DNA of 64,000 nt from Rhodocyclaceae bacterium (GTDB lineage: Bacteria > Pseudomonadota > Gammaproteobacteria > Burkholderiales > Rhodocyclaceae). Below, in pieces: positions 30,699 to 39,761 of the stretch. Below the pieces are notes generated by a model, which worked only from the letters and a program-made list of their open reading frames with translations, ran no database searches and was not told where the DNA came from. The stretch spans positions 62,001-126,000 of the forward strand of contig JAUXOM010000036.1 of the NCBI GenBank assembly GCA_030682175.1, written 5' to 3'. Each line of letters begins with the position of its first letter. Position 1 is the first letter of the stretch. Position numbers and translations under genes: made by a program.

Positions 30699-32693
30699 GT
30701 GCAAGGTTTGAATTCTCCCCAACGGGAGGCGGTACGCTACCTGGACGGGCCGTTGCTGGTCCTGGCCGGTGCCGGCAGCGGCAAGACGCGCGTCATCACG
30801 CAGAAAATCGCCTATCTGATCGGCGAATGCGGCATGGCGCCGCAGCATGTCACTGCCATCACCTTCACCAACAAGGCGGCGAAGGAGATGCGCGTGCGCG
30901 CGGGCAAGCTGGTCGGCGACCGCGCCGAGGGGCTGACCATCAGCACCTTTCATGCGCTGGGGGCGAAAATGCTGCGCCAGGAAGCGCGCCACATCGGCCT
31001 CAAGCCGGGCTTCTCGATTCTCGATGCCAGCGACACCACCGCGCTGTTTCAGGATCTGTTGAAGGGCGCCGACAAAGCCCGGGTCCGGCTGATCCAGCAG
31101 CGCATTTCGCTGTGGAAAAACGCCCTGCTCGGCCCCGCCGAGGCGCTCGCGCAGGCCGCGGACGATCTGGATGTCGGTGCGGCACAGGTCTATCAGGAAT
31201 ATGACCGCACCCTGAAAGCCTACCAGGCGGTCGATTTCGACGACCTGATCCGCCTGCCGGTCAATCTGCTGGAGGCGGACGAGGCGGCCGCCCAGCGCTG
31301 GCGCAGCCGCATCTGGCATCTGCTGGTCGACGAATACCAGGACACCAACCGTTGCCAGAACCGGCTGATGCGTTTGTTGACCGGGCCGCGCGCGGCGTTC
31401 ACGGCGGTCGGCGACGACGACCAGTCGATCTATGCCTGGCGCGGCGCCGACATCGAGAATTTGCGCCTGCTGAAGGACGAGTTCCCCACCCTCAAGGTCA
31501 TCAAGCTCGAACAGAACTACCGTTCGACGACGCGCATCCTCAAGGCGGCCAACAATGTCATCCGCCACAATCCCAAGCTGTTCGACAAGCAGCTGTGGTC
31601 GGACAAGGGCCATGGCGACGTGATCCGCGTCATGGCCTGCCGCGACGGCGAACACGAAGCCGAGTGGGTGGTCACGCGGCTGCTGGCGCACAAGTTCGAA
31701 ACGCGCGGCCGCTGGAGCGATTACGCGATTCTCTATCGCGGCAACCATCAGGCGCGTCTGTTCGAGCAGCAACTGCGCGCCCACAAGGCGCCCTACGTGC
31801 TTTCAGGCGGGCAGTCGTTTTTCGATCGCACCGAGATCAAGGATGTCACCAGCTATCTGCGCCTCCTGGCGAACGGCAACGACGATCCGGCCTTCATCCG
31901 CGCCGCCACCACGCCGAAGCGCGGCATCGGCGGCACGACGCTGGAAGCGCTGGGCAACGCCGCCGGCCGCCGCCAGCAGAGCCTGTTCGCCGCAATCTTC
32001 GCGCCCGGCATCGAGACCGAGGTCAAGGCGCCCCAATTGGCTGCGCTGCGCGAGTTCGGCAGCTTCATCAAGCGCATCGAGTCACGCGCTGCCCGCGAAC
32101 CCGCCGGCACGGTGCTGGAAGATCTGCTGCGCGCCATCGGCTACGAGGCCTCGCTGTTCGAGGCGCTGGAGGTGAAAGAAGCCGAAACGCGCTGGAGCAA
32201 TGTGCGCGACTTCGTCGGCTGGCTGGCCACCAAGGCGGAAGCGGAAAACAAGAACCTGCTGGAACTGGCGCAAACCATCGCGCTGATCACCATGCTCGAC
32301 AAGCAGGACGAAAACCACGATGCCGTGCAGCTTGCCACCCTGCATTCCGCCAAGGGGCTGGAATTTCGCCATGTGCATCTGGTCGGCGTCGAGGAAGGCA
32401 ATCTGCCGCACCGCGAGGCTGTCGACAACGGCAACATCGAGGAAGAGCGGCGGCTGATGTATGTCGGCATCACGCGTGCGCAGATGAGCCTGAACATCAG
32501 CTGGTGCGCAAAACGCAAACAGGGCCGCGAGTACTTTGAACGCACCCTGTCGCGCTTCATCGACGAAATGGACGGTGGCGGCAGCGAGGATATCAAGCGC
32601 GACGGACAGGGCGCCGTCCCGCCAGCGCCGACTTTCGACAAGGCCGCCGGCAATGCCCGGCTGGCCAACTTCAAGGCGCTGCTGAAGAAGTGA
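30699..32693 (+). CDS. rep: ATP-dependent DNA helicase Rep (UvrD family)
   Basis: 664 residues from a GTG at 30699; an upstream TTG was rejected because the alignment start ([12 protein letters not shown]) is right after the GTG. SF1 helicase motifs are visible: [12 protein letters not shown] (Walker A), VDEYQDTN (Walker B), [14 protein letters not shown] (motif III), LEQNYRST (IV), [12 protein letters not shown] (V) and VGITRAQ (VI). It removes protein roadblocks ahead of the replication fork. A core repeat is read as AVPPAPTF at residues 639-646 in the disordered C-terminal tail. The 3' end overlaps the convergent cca gene by 23 bp. Confidence 0.95.
   Translation: MQGLNSPQREAVRYLDGPLLVLAGAGSGKTRVITQKIAYLIGECGMAPQHVTAITFTNKAAKEMRVRAGKLVGDRAEGLTISTFHALGAKMLRQEARHIGLKPGFSILDASDTTALFQDLLKGADKARVRLIQQRISLWKNALLGPAEALAQAADDLDVGAAQVYQEYDRTLKAYQAVDFDDLIRLPVNLLEADEAAAQRWRSRIWHLLVDEYQDTNRCQNRLMRLLTGPRAAFTAVGDDDQSIYAWRGADIENLRLLKDEFPTLKVIKLEQNYRSTTRILKAANNVIRHNPKLFDKQLWSDKGHGDVIRVMACRDGEHEAEWVVTRLLAHKFETRGRWSDYAILYRGNHQARLFEQQLRAHKAPYVLSGGQSFFDRTEIKDVTSYLRLLANGNDDPAFIRAATTPKRGIGGTTLEALGNAAGRRQQSLFAAIFAPGIETEVKAPQLAALREFGSFIKRIESRAAREPAGTVLEDLLRAIGYEASLFEALEVKEAETRWSNVRDFVGWLATKAEAENKNLLELAQTIALITMLDKQDENHDAVQLATLHSAKGLEFRHVHLVGVEEGNLPHREAVDNGNIEEERRLMYVGITRAQMSLNISWCAKRKQGREYFERTLSRFIDEMDGGGSEDIKRDGQGAVPPAPTFDKAAGNARLANFKALLKK
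32613..32635 (-). repeat. Core dispersed repeat, copy 14 (inside rep)
   Basis: GCCGTCCCGCC then AGCGCCGACTTT, identical to the consensus; encodes AVPPAPTF in the Rep tail. Confidence 0.93.
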
Positions 32694-33894
32694 CTGCGGC
32701 AACCGCCCGGACGCGCGCTTCATGCACGCGCGCCGGAATCTGCGCCGGATCGGCACAGTTGCGGGCTAGCGCACCGGCATCCACGCCGCGTACTGCCGCC
32801 AGTGCCTGACGCCACAGGCCTGCGGCGGCATAGTCGCGTTCGGTGAAACCCAGACGGCCACGATAGTCGGCTGCGCAGGCGCCCAGCACTTCCTCGAAGC
32901 GTGCCGGGCGGCGCAGGGCGTCGCAGCGTTCGAGAATCTTCACCTGCGTTTCGGGCCGTAGCTCGGCGACCCGGTACATGTCGCCGTGATAGCGGGCGAC
33001 CAGGCGCGCCACGTCGCGGCAGTCGGTTGGCACGCGCAGGCGGGCACACAGGGGTTCGAGCAGTGTCACGCTGCGGAGCTCGTGGCCGGCGTGGCGCGGC
33101 AGGACGTCGGCGGGCGTGGTGCCCTTGCCGAGATCGTGCGTCAGTGCGGCAAAGCGTGCCGGCAGCGACAGGTCGAGCCGCGCCGCCATGTCGATTACCA
33201 TCATGACATGCACGCCGGTATCGATTTCCGGATGGTAATCGGCGCGCTGCGGCACGCCCCACAGACAATCCAGTTCGGGCAGCAGCCGTTGCAGCGCACC
33301 GCAGGCGCGCAGGATTTCGAACATGCGCGACGGCTGTGCCTCCATCAATCCATTCGCCAGTTCCTGCCAGACGCGCTCGGCCACCAGCGCATCCACCTCG
33401 CCGTTGGCCACCATCTCTTGCATCAGCGCCTGGGTTTCGGGCGCCAGCGAAAAGTCGTTGAAGCGCGCCGCGAAGCGCGCCACGCGCAGGATGCGCACCG
33501 GGTCTTCGGCAAAGGCCGGCGAGACGTGGCGCAGCACCCTTTCCGCCAGGTCGCGCTGGCCACCATGGGGGTCGATCAGTGAGCCGTCCGGTGCGCGGGC
33601 AATGGCGTTGATCGTCAAATCGCGGCGGGCGAGATCGTCTTCGAGCGTAACCGTGGGGTCAGCGTGAAAGACGAAACCGGCATAGCCCGGCGCGGTCTTC
33701 TTCTCGGTGCGGGCGAGCGCGTATTCCTCATGGGTCTGGGGGTGGAGAAACACCGGGAAGTCCCGGCCCACTGGATTGAAACCGGCTTCCAGCATCTCTT
33801 CCGGCGTGGCGCCGACAACCACCCAGTCGCGGTCCTTGACGGTCAGGCCGAGTAATTCGTCGCGGATGGCGCCACCGACGCAGTAGGTTTGCAT
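32671..33894 (-). CDS. cca: CCA-adding tRNA nucleotidyltransferase (multifunctional, with HD domain)
   Basis: 407 residues from [16 protein letters not shown]. Nucleotidyltransferase motifs: [14 protein letters not shown], and [12 protein letters not shown] (RRD, template-like). An HD phosphohydrolase domain follows ([24 protein letters not shown]), giving the phosphatase and phosphodiesterase activities of the E. coli-type enzyme. It adds or repairs CCA 3' ends of tRNA. The tRNA genes in this window encode CCA, so repair is the main role. The longer 5' reading frame (to 33981) was rejected as it lacks similarity. Confidence 0.95.
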   Translation of the reverse strand: MQTYCVGGAIRDELLGLTVKDRDWVVVGATPEEMLEAGFNPVGRDFPVFLHPQTHEEYALARTEKKTAPGYAGFVFHADPTVTLEDDLARRDLTINAIARAPDGSLIDPHGGQRDLAERVLRHVSPAFAEDPVRILRVARFAARFNDFSLAPETQALMQEMVANGEVDALVAERVWQELANGLMEAQPSRMFEILRACGALQRLLPELDCLWGVPQRADYHPEIDTGVHVMMVIDMAARLDLSLPARFAALTHDLGKGTTPADVLPRHAGHELRSVTLLEPLCARLRVPTDCRDVARLVARYHGDMYRVAELRPETQVKILERCDALRRPARFEEVLGACAADYRGRLGFTERDYAAAGLWRQALAAVRGVDAGALARNCADPAQIPARVHEARVRAVAAVTSSAAP

Positions 33895-33913
33895 GGTGGC
33901 CAAACAGAGCGAA

Positions 33914-34207
33914 TCAGGGTCGGAACAGCGCGTCGATTTTCGCCGCGCTGTCAAAGTCACGCGCCGAAAGACCCCCGGCATCGTGGCTGGTCAGGGCCAC
34001 CGTGCAGCGGTTGTAGCCGACTTCGAGATCCGGATGATGGTCGCTGCGGTGCGCGATCCAGGCCAGCGCATTCACGAAGGCCATGGTCTCGTGATAGTTG
34101 GCGAAACTGAAAACCTTGACGATGCGGGTGGCATCGCGCGACCAGCCGTCGAGTGCGGCGAGGCGGCTGGCGATTTCGGTATCGGGCAGGGCAGCGGTCT
34201 TCGGCAT
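33914..34207 (-). CDS. phhB: 4a-hydroxytetrahydrobiopterin dehydratase (PCD/DCoH)
   Basis: 97 residues from [22 protein letters not shown]. The active-site motif [20 protein letters not shown] and [19 protein letters not shown] match pterin-4a-carbinolamine dehydratases, which regenerate the pterin used by phenylalanine hydroxylase or act in molybdopterin-related steps. No phhA is in the window. The stop lies 19 bp before the cca start, so the pair may be cotranscribed. Confidence 0.93.
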   Translation of the reverse strand: MPKTAALPDTEIASRLAALDGWSRDATRIVKVFSFANYHETMAFVNALAWIAHRSDHHPDLEVGYNRCTVALTSHDAGGLSARDFDSAAKIDALFRP

Positions 34208-34214
34208 GATGGCG

Positions 34215-34484
34215 TCAAAGATAACAGAAGGTGAAGCGGCCCGCATCGAACGCGACCGCCAGTTGCGCATCGCGGTTCAGCGCGTAATCCCAGAATCCCT
34301 TGGTGGCACAGCCGACGTGACACTCGCTGACGCCGTTCGGCGATTCATAATCGCGCTCGCGGTCATACCAGCTCAGCAACATGGCGTCATCGCCCAGATG
34401 TTGCCTGGCAATGACGTTGGCCAGTTCGAGCGCGGCGTTGAAGTCGAGGCCGAGCTCGGTGGTTTCCAGGTGAATGGTTTTCAT
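34215..34484 (-). CDS. Conserved small protein (DUF5619-like)
   Basis: 89 residues from MKTIHLETTELGLDFNAAL. Conserved-looking blocks are DDAMLLSWYDRERDYESPNGV, SECHVGCATKGFWDYAL and a terminal GRFTFCYL with several cysteines (in part). I associate this pattern with DUF5619 proteins, tentatively; there is no known function. It starts 1 bp after the stop of the NAD(P)-binding protein gene and ends 7 bp before phhB, so it belongs to that operon. Confidence 0.7.
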   Translation of the reverse strand: MKTIHLETTELGLDFNAALELANVIARQHLGDDAMLLSWYDRERDYESPNGVSECHVGCATKGFWDYALNRDAQLAVAFDAGRFTFCYL

Positions 34485-34485
34485 C

Positions 34486-35376
34486 CTAGCGCGGAGCGAG
34501 ATAGCCCGGTGCCACGGCTTCCAGCGGCGTGGCGGTGAGGCCGAAGGGCAGGGTGCAGCCGGCCGGACAAGTGCTGGGGATGGACATCGAGCGCACGTTG
34601 TCACGCGTCATCGGACCGCCCGGCACGAACTCCATCGCCCACGCCTGCAGGTAGGACAGGCTCGGCGGCAGGCCGAGAATGGGGCGCGGGTGGCCGCTCA
34701 CTTTGCCGGTATAGGCCACCAGTTCGCGCAAGCTGTAAATCTCCGGGCCGCACAGGGGGTAGGTCTGGCCGTGGCTGGCCGAATTTTCGAGGCTGGCGAC
34801 GATTGCGGAAACCACGTCCTCGATCCAGACCGGCTGGAAGCGGGCATCGGGGCAGGCCAGCGGTACGATGGGAGCGATCTTCAGCAAGTCGGCGAACAGC
34901 GTGAGAAACGCATCGCCGCGCCCGAAGATCACCGAGGGCTGGAAGATCGTCGCCTTGGGATACGCCGCTTTCAGGGCAATTTCGCCTTCAGCCTTGGAAC
35001 GCAGATAGTTCGAGGGTGCGTTGGTGGCGGCGGCCAATGCCGAAACATGCAGCAGCCGCGGCACACCGGCAGCATTGCTGGCAGATGAGGCGGCACGCGC
35101 AATCTTCCCGGGCAATTCGACATGGGTGCGCTGAAAATTGCCCTTGAGGATGCCGACCAGGCTGATCACCGCATCCTGTCCGGCCATCAGGCGTGCCAAC
35201 GTTGCTTCGTCATGCACATCGGCTTCGACAACGTTGGCTGTCGGCAGCATGGCCAGATGCTTGGCGCGGTCGCGGCGGCGCGTCGGAATGCTCAGGAAAA
35301 AGTCGGCGCTGGCGAGACGGCGTGCCAGCGCGCCGCCCAAGAAACCGGTGCCACCAATCAGTAATATGTTTTTCAT
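34486..35376 (-). CDS. NAD(P)-binding Rossmann protein, NDUFA9-like
   Basis: 296 residues. It begins MKNILLIGGTGFLGGALARRL, with the nucleotide-binding GGTGFLG. Later segments VISLVGILKG, HVSALAA, YLRSKAEGE (YxxxK) and IFQPSVIFGRGD fit the atypical short-chain dehydrogenase/NDUFA9 family found in betaproteobacteria beside phhB and cca. Right after the first helix, residues 19-26 (RRLASADF) are a core repeat read in a third frame, replacing the usual variable turn before the basic PTRRR that contacts NADP phosphate. The remainder is intact. Confidence 0.88.
   Translation of the reverse strand: MKNILLIGGTGFLGGALARRLASADFFLSIPTRRRDRAKHLAMLPTANVVEADVHDEATLARLMAGQDAVISLVGILKGNFQRTHVELPGKIARAASSASNAAGVPRLLHVSALAAATNAPSNYLRSKAEGEIALKAAYPKATIFQPSVIFGRGDAFLTLFADLLKIAPIVPLACPDARFQPVWIEDVVSAIVASLENSASHGQTYPLCGPEIYSLRELVAYTGKVSGHPRPILGLPPSLSYLQAWAMEFVPGGPMTRDNVRSMSIPSTCPAGCTLPFGLTATPLEAVAPGYLAPR
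35299..35321 (+). repeat. Core dispersed repeat, copy 15 (inside NDUFA9-like gene)
   Basis: AAAGTCGGCGC then TGGCGAGACGGC, one mismatch. On the minus strand it encodes RRLASADF, a frame different from the KVGAGGTA and VPPAPTF copies. Confidence 0.92.
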
Positions 35377-35387
35377 GAGAACCTCGT

Positions 35388-35510
35388 TTCACACCACGGA
35401 GAGCACGGAGGACACGGAGAATAAGCAAGACGTTGGAGTTGCAGCGACTTCTCCCGACGCTTTACAACATACGCATTATCTCCGTGTCCTCCGTGCTCTC
35501 CGTGGTGAAA
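35388..35510. repeat. Facing CCACGGAG / CTCCGTGG repeat arms between slt and the NDUFA9-like gene
   Basis: Left arm CACCACGGAGAGCACGG then AGGACACGGAG; right arm CTCCGTGTCCTCCGTGC then TCTCCGTGGTGAAA. The arms are nearly perfect reverse complements around about 60 bp. Similar to 17111-17246. Confidence 0.9.
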
Positions 35511-35524
35511 TTTTATTCCCGGAT

Positions 35525-37489
35525 TCAAGGCAGTGTCTCCGCAGTACCGTCGCCGAAACCCCGCGGGCGAATCGTGCCGAGGCGCGCGGTCAGCGAAGGC
35601 GCCGTCCCATTCGACAGGGTGGCGTAGTTGATGGCATTGGCCATCACCTTCTTGACATAGTCGCGCGTCTCGCTGAAGGGGATGGTTTCGGCGTAGATGG
35701 CGCCTTCGAGGGTTTGCTCGCCACGCCACTTGCGCGCCCGGCCGGGGCCGGCGTTATAGGCGGCCGAGGCCAGTACCGGGTGGTTGTCGAGGCTATCCAT
35801 CACCATCCGCATGTAGTTCGTGCCGAGTATCACGTTGGTGTCCATTTCGGTGACGCGGCCCGGGTGAAAATCGTCCATGCCGATCTTTTTCGCCACCCAT
35901 TTGGCCGTGGCGGGCATCAGTTGCATCAGACCCCTGGCGCCGGCACTCGACTTGGCGTCCATGATGAAGCGGCTTTCCTGGCGCATCAGGCCATATACCC
36001 AGGCCGGATCAAGGCCGACTTCGCGCACGCGCGGTTCGACCTTGGCGTAAAAAGGTGTCGGATAGCGCTGGGCGAAATCATGCTCGTTGCGCGTGCGGTC
36101 CGCGGTGCTGATGGCGCGATCGATCACTTCATGGCGGCTGGCCAGTTCGGCCGCGGCCAGCAGTTGCCGGTCGTCGAGCCCTTTCAGGGCCCAGTTCCAT
36201 TCGCGGATGCCTTCGATGCGCATGTCGGCGCGGATCAGCCCGATGCCGCGCGCCAGGCCAGGGCGGTTGGCCGCCGTAGCCAGCTCTTCGGCGCTGGGCG
36301 GGGTTGCCCGGGGCGGCAGCATGAAGGGGCGGCCGAGTGCTTCGCTGGCGAGAATGCCGTAAAAGCTGGGTTGGCCGGCAATTTTTGCGTAGAACGCTTG
36401 CGCTGCCTCCGGCTCGCGTGCGGCAGCATGGGCGCGGGCACGCCAGTACAGCCATTCCGGCTGGCTGGCCAGGGTATCCGGCAAGGCGGTGATGGCACGC
36501 GTTACCGTCGGCCAGTTGCCGGAACGGAGCGCGGCGCGGATGCGCCAGGCATGTTGCTCCTCGTCAAGGGTTCCGCCCAGGGCGGCCGCCTTGTCGAACC
36601 AGCCGCTGGCTTCGGACTGGTGACTCAGCGCGGCACGCAGCCCCAGTTTGCCCCAGACAAAGGCGCGTTCGGCCGCAGGGAAACGGCTCTCGATCTCCTG
36701 CCAGCGCGCTGCGGCTACCCGGGCATCGCTGCGGGCGACACGCTGCACCGCAAACATGACCAACTCCCGATCGCGCCGCGTCTCGGCATACTTCTCCGGC
36801 AAGCTGGCCAGATAGCGCGCTGGACGATCGATGATGGCATCGACTGTGCGCCAGGGCAGGGTTTCCGCGGCCGGCAGCCAGCCGGCGATGGTGCGCGCCT
36901 CTCTTGTCTTGCCCAGGGCCAGCTGATTGCGCAGACGTTCCTGCAGACCATCGACCGGCAACTCACCCGCGGCCGCCAGACGGGTCAATGGCGGCAGGCA
37001 GGGTTCGGCAAGCGGGGCGGGTGACGCCAGCAAGGCGCGCGCCTCGGCCACTGCCTCGGTATCGCCAAGCCGCAAACGCACATCGATGCCGCGACAGTTT
37101 GCTTCAGCATCCGGCCGCTCCAGCCGGGAAAACTGGACACTTGCCGCCGCCCATTCCTCCTTGCGGATCAACCACTTCAGCCAGTCGCCACGCGCTTTTT
37201 CGGCCAGATAGGTGCCTGCCTGCTGATCGATGAATTCGGCCAGGCCCGCATCGGAACCATCCTCAAGCTGCTGACTGAGCTTGAAGTAACTTGCCCACGG
37301 CGTCAGTGGATGAGTTTTCAGCTTCGCTACGGCGTGACTTAGTTTTATCCGCTCACCCTTGACGAAGGCCTCTCGCGCCGCCGCAAAGGCGGCATCTTCG
37401 GGATGTGCAGCCTGAGCCAGACCCGCCAGGGGGAACAGCAATCCCGGCAGGCAAACCAAGAAGATCAATCCGATGTGCTTTTTATTCAT
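35525..37489 (-). CDS. slt: Soluble lytic murein transglycosylase
   Basis: 654 residues with a signal peptide (ending near LAQAAH), a long alpha-helical U-domain of superhelical repeats (about 30-440), a linker, and the C-terminal GEWL-type catalytic domain: GLMRQESRFIMDAKSSAGARG with the catalytic E, LMQLMPATAKWVAKKIG, and ASAAYNAGPGRARKW. It cleaves peptidoglycan with formation of 1,6-anhydromuropeptides in the periplasm. Length and architecture match Slt70. Confidence 0.94.
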   Translation of the reverse strand: MNKKHIGLIFLVCLPGLLFPLAGLAQAAHPEDAAFAAAREAFVKGERIKLSHAVAKLKTHPLTPWASYFKLSQQLEDGSDAGLAEFIDQQAGTYLAEKARGDWLKWLIRKEEWAAASVQFSRLERPDAEANCRGIDVRLRLGDTEAVAEARALLASPAPLAEPCLPPLTRLAAAGELPVDGLQERLRNQLALGKTREARTIAGWLPAAETLPWRTVDAIIDRPARYLASLPEKYAETRRDRELVMFAVQRVARSDARVAAARWQEIESRFPAAERAFVWGKLGLRAALSHQSEASGWFDKAAALGGTLDEEQHAWRIRAALRSGNWPTVTRAITALPDTLASQPEWLYWRARAHAAAREPEAAQAFYAKIAGQPSFYGILASEALGRPFMLPPRATPPSAEELATAANRPGLARGIGLIRADMRIEGIREWNWALKGLDDRQLLAAAELASRHEVIDRAISTADRTRNEHDFAQRYPTPFYAKVEPRVREVGLDPAWVYGLMRQESRFIMDAKSSAGARGLMQLMPATAKWVAKKIGMDDFHPGRVTEMDTNVILGTNYMRMVMDSLDNHPVLASAAYNAGPGRARKWRGEQTLEGAIYAETIPFSETRDYVKKVMANAINYATLSNGTAPSLTARLGTIRPRGFGDGTAETLP

Positions 37490-37650
37490 AAAGTTACCAC
37501 TTGAACCTAAAAAAACCGGCAGATTTGCCGTTATGAAATGCGAAGGGCGCGTCCTTACGACATAAACCGCTGAACTGAATCAGTTGTGCGGCATGACGCC
37601 CGCTGCATCATCCATACTTTCCAAGACTAGCACAGGGTCCTAATTGCTCC

Positions 37651-38268
37651 ATGGCTGATCAGCCCGATCAATCCGTTGCTGTTCGCGCCGCGCTGCGGCG
37701 CGAGAAAATCGCCACCCGGCTTGCCTTGCCCGCGGAACAACACGGAACCCTCAGCCTACGCATCCTTGATCGCCTCAGCCAATTGCTGCAACCCCGCTCA
37801 CCGGGCACCATCGCCTTCTGCTGGCCGGTTCGCGCCGAGGTGGACTGCCGGGCGCTGATACTTGATCTCATTCGTTCCGGCTGGCAGGCCGCAATGCCAA
37901 CCGTAACGACACTCAACGCGCCAATGCAATACCGCGTCTGGGAACCCGCCGCGCCGATGACAACCGATCCTTACGGTATCCCGGTGCCGCAGACCGTGCA
38001 ATGTTTATCCCCCGATGTGCTGCTGCTGCCGCTGGTCGCCTGCGACCCGAACGGTTACCGCCTGGGCTACGGCGGTGGTTACTTTGACCGCACCCTGGCG
38101 GCAAATGTTCCCCGCCCGCTGGCAATTGGCGTCGGCTTCGAATTCGCCATCGTGCCCAATATTTACCCCGGGCCGCACGACATCCCGCTCGACATCATCG
38201 TCACCGAGGCCATGGTGCGCCAGGTGCGGCGTGCCGATGCCACCTTGATGTCCAAGGCCCAGGCATGA
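37651..38268 (+). CDS. fau: 5-formyltetrahydrofolate cyclo-ligase
   Basis: 205 residues. The ATP-dependent conversion of 5-formyl-THF to 5,10-methenyl-THF is indicated by GTIAFCWPVRAEVDC, YGIPVP, LLLPLVACDPNGYRLGYGGGYFDR (ligase signature, in part) and the terminal DIPLDIIVTE. In many proteobacteria this gene follows the 6S RNA gene; the 160-bp gap upstream shows no convincing 6S fold to my eye. Diverges from slt. Confidence 0.94.
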   Translation: MADQPDQSVAVRAALRREKIATRLALPAEQHGTLSLRILDRLSQLLQPRSPGTIAFCWPVRAEVDCRALILDLIRSGWQAAMPTVTTLNAPMQYRVWEPAAPMTTDPYGIPVPQTVQCLSPDVLLLPLVACDPNGYRLGYGGGYFDRTLAANVPRPLAIGVGFEFAIVPNIYPGPHDIPLDIIVTEAMVRQVRRADATLMSKAQA

Positions 38269-38305
38269 CGATAGCGCGCTACCTTCCCGTTTGCACCCTT
38301 CCGGC

Positions 38306-39481
38306 ATGAGCTCATCCGACAACTTTCCACTGATTACCCTGCAGCCGGTTGCCGATGCCGGGCATTTTTGGGTTGCCCTCATGCTGGAGGGCGATGTGGC
38401 GCTCGACAGCAGCGTGCTGACGCGCGTGCTGGGGGATTACGCTCTAGCCGCTGCGCTTGACGATGCGGTGTCCTGTATCGCCGTTGTCGATCCGCTGCTG
38501 ATGGACCCCGCGCTGGTCGGCTCTTTGCTGCCTCCGGGTCGCCTGATCTTGCGTTTCCCGGTTGCCGTTGCCGCGGATGCAGCGCAACACGCCACCCTGG
38601 GCGCACTGCAGGATGCCGGCCTTGCCATGATGGCCACCGGCTTTCCCGAACCCGACGCATCCTTGTTGCCTGGTTTGACCTCGCTGGCCGTGACCTGCCC
38701 GGGGCGTCATGTCCCGGCCGGATTTGCCGAGTGGCTGAGCAAACTGCCGGGTCCGCATCTGGCGCTGGGCCCGACGCAGGATATCTGCCCCGGCTTCTGC
38801 AAATTCCACTGGCGGGCCGGACATGAGGACACACAGGCCGCAAACACCAGGGGTGATCCCACCTCGCGCAGCCTGTTGCTCAAGCTGTTGGTCCTGGTCG
38901 CCGCGGATGCCGACTCGGCGGAAATCGGCGGACTGATCAAACATGACGCGAATCTTGCTTTCCATCTGCTCAAACTGGTGAACTCGCCGGCGTTTGCCCC
39001 CGACAGCAGGATTACCAGCTTTGCCCAGGCCATCATGCTATTGGGGCGCCGCCAGCTGCAGCGCTGGGTGCAGCTGCTGCTCTATGCCAGGCCACCGGGC
39101 AGTACGGTGGCCAGCCCCTTGCTGCCGCGTGCCGCCTTGCGGGCCAGCCTGATGGAAGCCCTCGCCAGGCGCCTTCAGTTTTCCCGCGAACAGCAGGACA
39201 TGGCCTTCATGACCGGCATGTTCTCGCTGCTCGAAGCATTATTCGGCATGCCGATTGCCGAGATCATCGCGCAACTCAGCCTGGACGAAGCTGTTGCCCA
39301 GGCACTGACTGTCGGAGACGGGCCGTTCGGCGCGCTTCTGGCCACCGTGGTCGCGAGTGAAGGCCCGCCTTCTCCCGAACTGGCCGCAAATTTGCTGGGA
39401 CTCGGCATTTCCCGTGAGGATTGGGCTGCTGCGCTGTCCGAGGCCGCCCGCTGGGCCGTGTTGGTCAGCCGGGAAGCGTAA
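38306..39481 (+). CDS. HDOD-domain signalling protein with degenerate EAL-like N-terminus
   Basis: 391 residues. The C-terminal half (about 195-390) is an HDOD domain: LIKHDANLAFHLLKLVNSPAF, SFAQAIMLLGRRQLQRWVQLLLY and FMTGMFSLLEALFGMP (in part). The N-terminal half resembles the YuxH-type EAL-like domain but I see no intact EAL metal-binding residues, so it should not hydrolyse c-di-GMP. YuxH-like proteins are scaffold regulators of chemotaxis and signalling. It is immediately followed by a PAS-PAS-GGDEF-EAL gene separated by an 84-bp tandem repeat array. Confidence 0.88.
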   Translation: MSSSDNFPLITLQPVADAGHFWVALMLEGDVALDSSVLTRVLGDYALAAALDDAVSCIAVVDPLLMDPALVGSLLPPGRLILRFPVAVAADAAQHATLGALQDAGLAMMATGFPEPDASLLPGLTSLAVTCPGRHVPAGFAEWLSKLPGPHLALGPTQDICPGFCKFHWRAGHEDTQAANTRGDPTSRSLLLKLLVLVAADADSAEIGGLIKHDANLAFHLLKLVNSPAFAPDSRITSFAQAIMLLGRRQLQRWVQLLLYARPPGSTVASPLLPRAALRASLMEALARRLQFSREQQDMAFMTGMFSLLEALFGMPIAEIIAQLSLDEAVAQALTVGDGPFGALLATVVASEGPPSPELAANLLGLGISREDWAAALSEAARWAVLVSREA

Positions 39482-39486
39482 TGTTA

Positions 39487-39760
39487 ATGGCCCCCCACGC
39501 TCGCAAAATCTGCTCGCTGCCCCCCACGGGGGGGCGCACGCTCCCTTGGGACGGCCCGGCGGGAGCGTGGATGGCCCCCCACGCTCACAAACCCGGCTCG
39601 CTGCCCCCCACAGGGGGGCGCACGCCGCCGTGGGACGGCCCGGCGGCGGCGTGGATGGCCCCCCATGCTCGCAAAATCTGCTCGCTGCCCCCCATGAAAT
39701 CACCCGAAGCGGTGACGGGGGGGCGCACGCTCCCTTGGGGCGGCCCGGCGGGAGCGTGTT
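39487..39760. repeat. Three tandem copies of an 84-bp palindromic repeat
   Basis: Copies at 39487-39570, 39571-39654 (both exactly 84 bp) and 39655-39760 (longer by a 22-bp loop insert containing CACCCGAAGCGGTG). Each begins ATGGCCCCCCA, contains a CCCCCCAC-GGGGGGG hairpin and ends in the TGGGACGGCCCGGCGG motif flanked by CGCTCCC/GGGAGCG arms. 84 is divisible by three, so the copies would translate as one repeated peptide (MAPHARKICSLPP...), though coding is unlikely. The last copy supplies GGGAG, a plausible ribosome site for the next gene. Confidence 0.92.
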
Positions 39761-39761
39761 G

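Noticed and set aside
37500-37650. Possible 6S RNA upstream of fau
   Set aside because: The location is typical, but only about 160 bp is available and I could not find the long closing stem and central bubble.
39487-39760. CRISPR array or coding repeat
   Set aside because: The three units are contiguous without spacers and internally palindromic; too few and too long for CRISPR. Coding is formally possible but lacks a ribosome site and the product has no similarity.
39357-39761. Longer N-terminus for the GGDEF-EAL protein (820 codons)
   Set aside because: The extension is translated from the HDOD gene 3' end and the tandem repeats; the PAS domain begins directly after the ATG at 39762.
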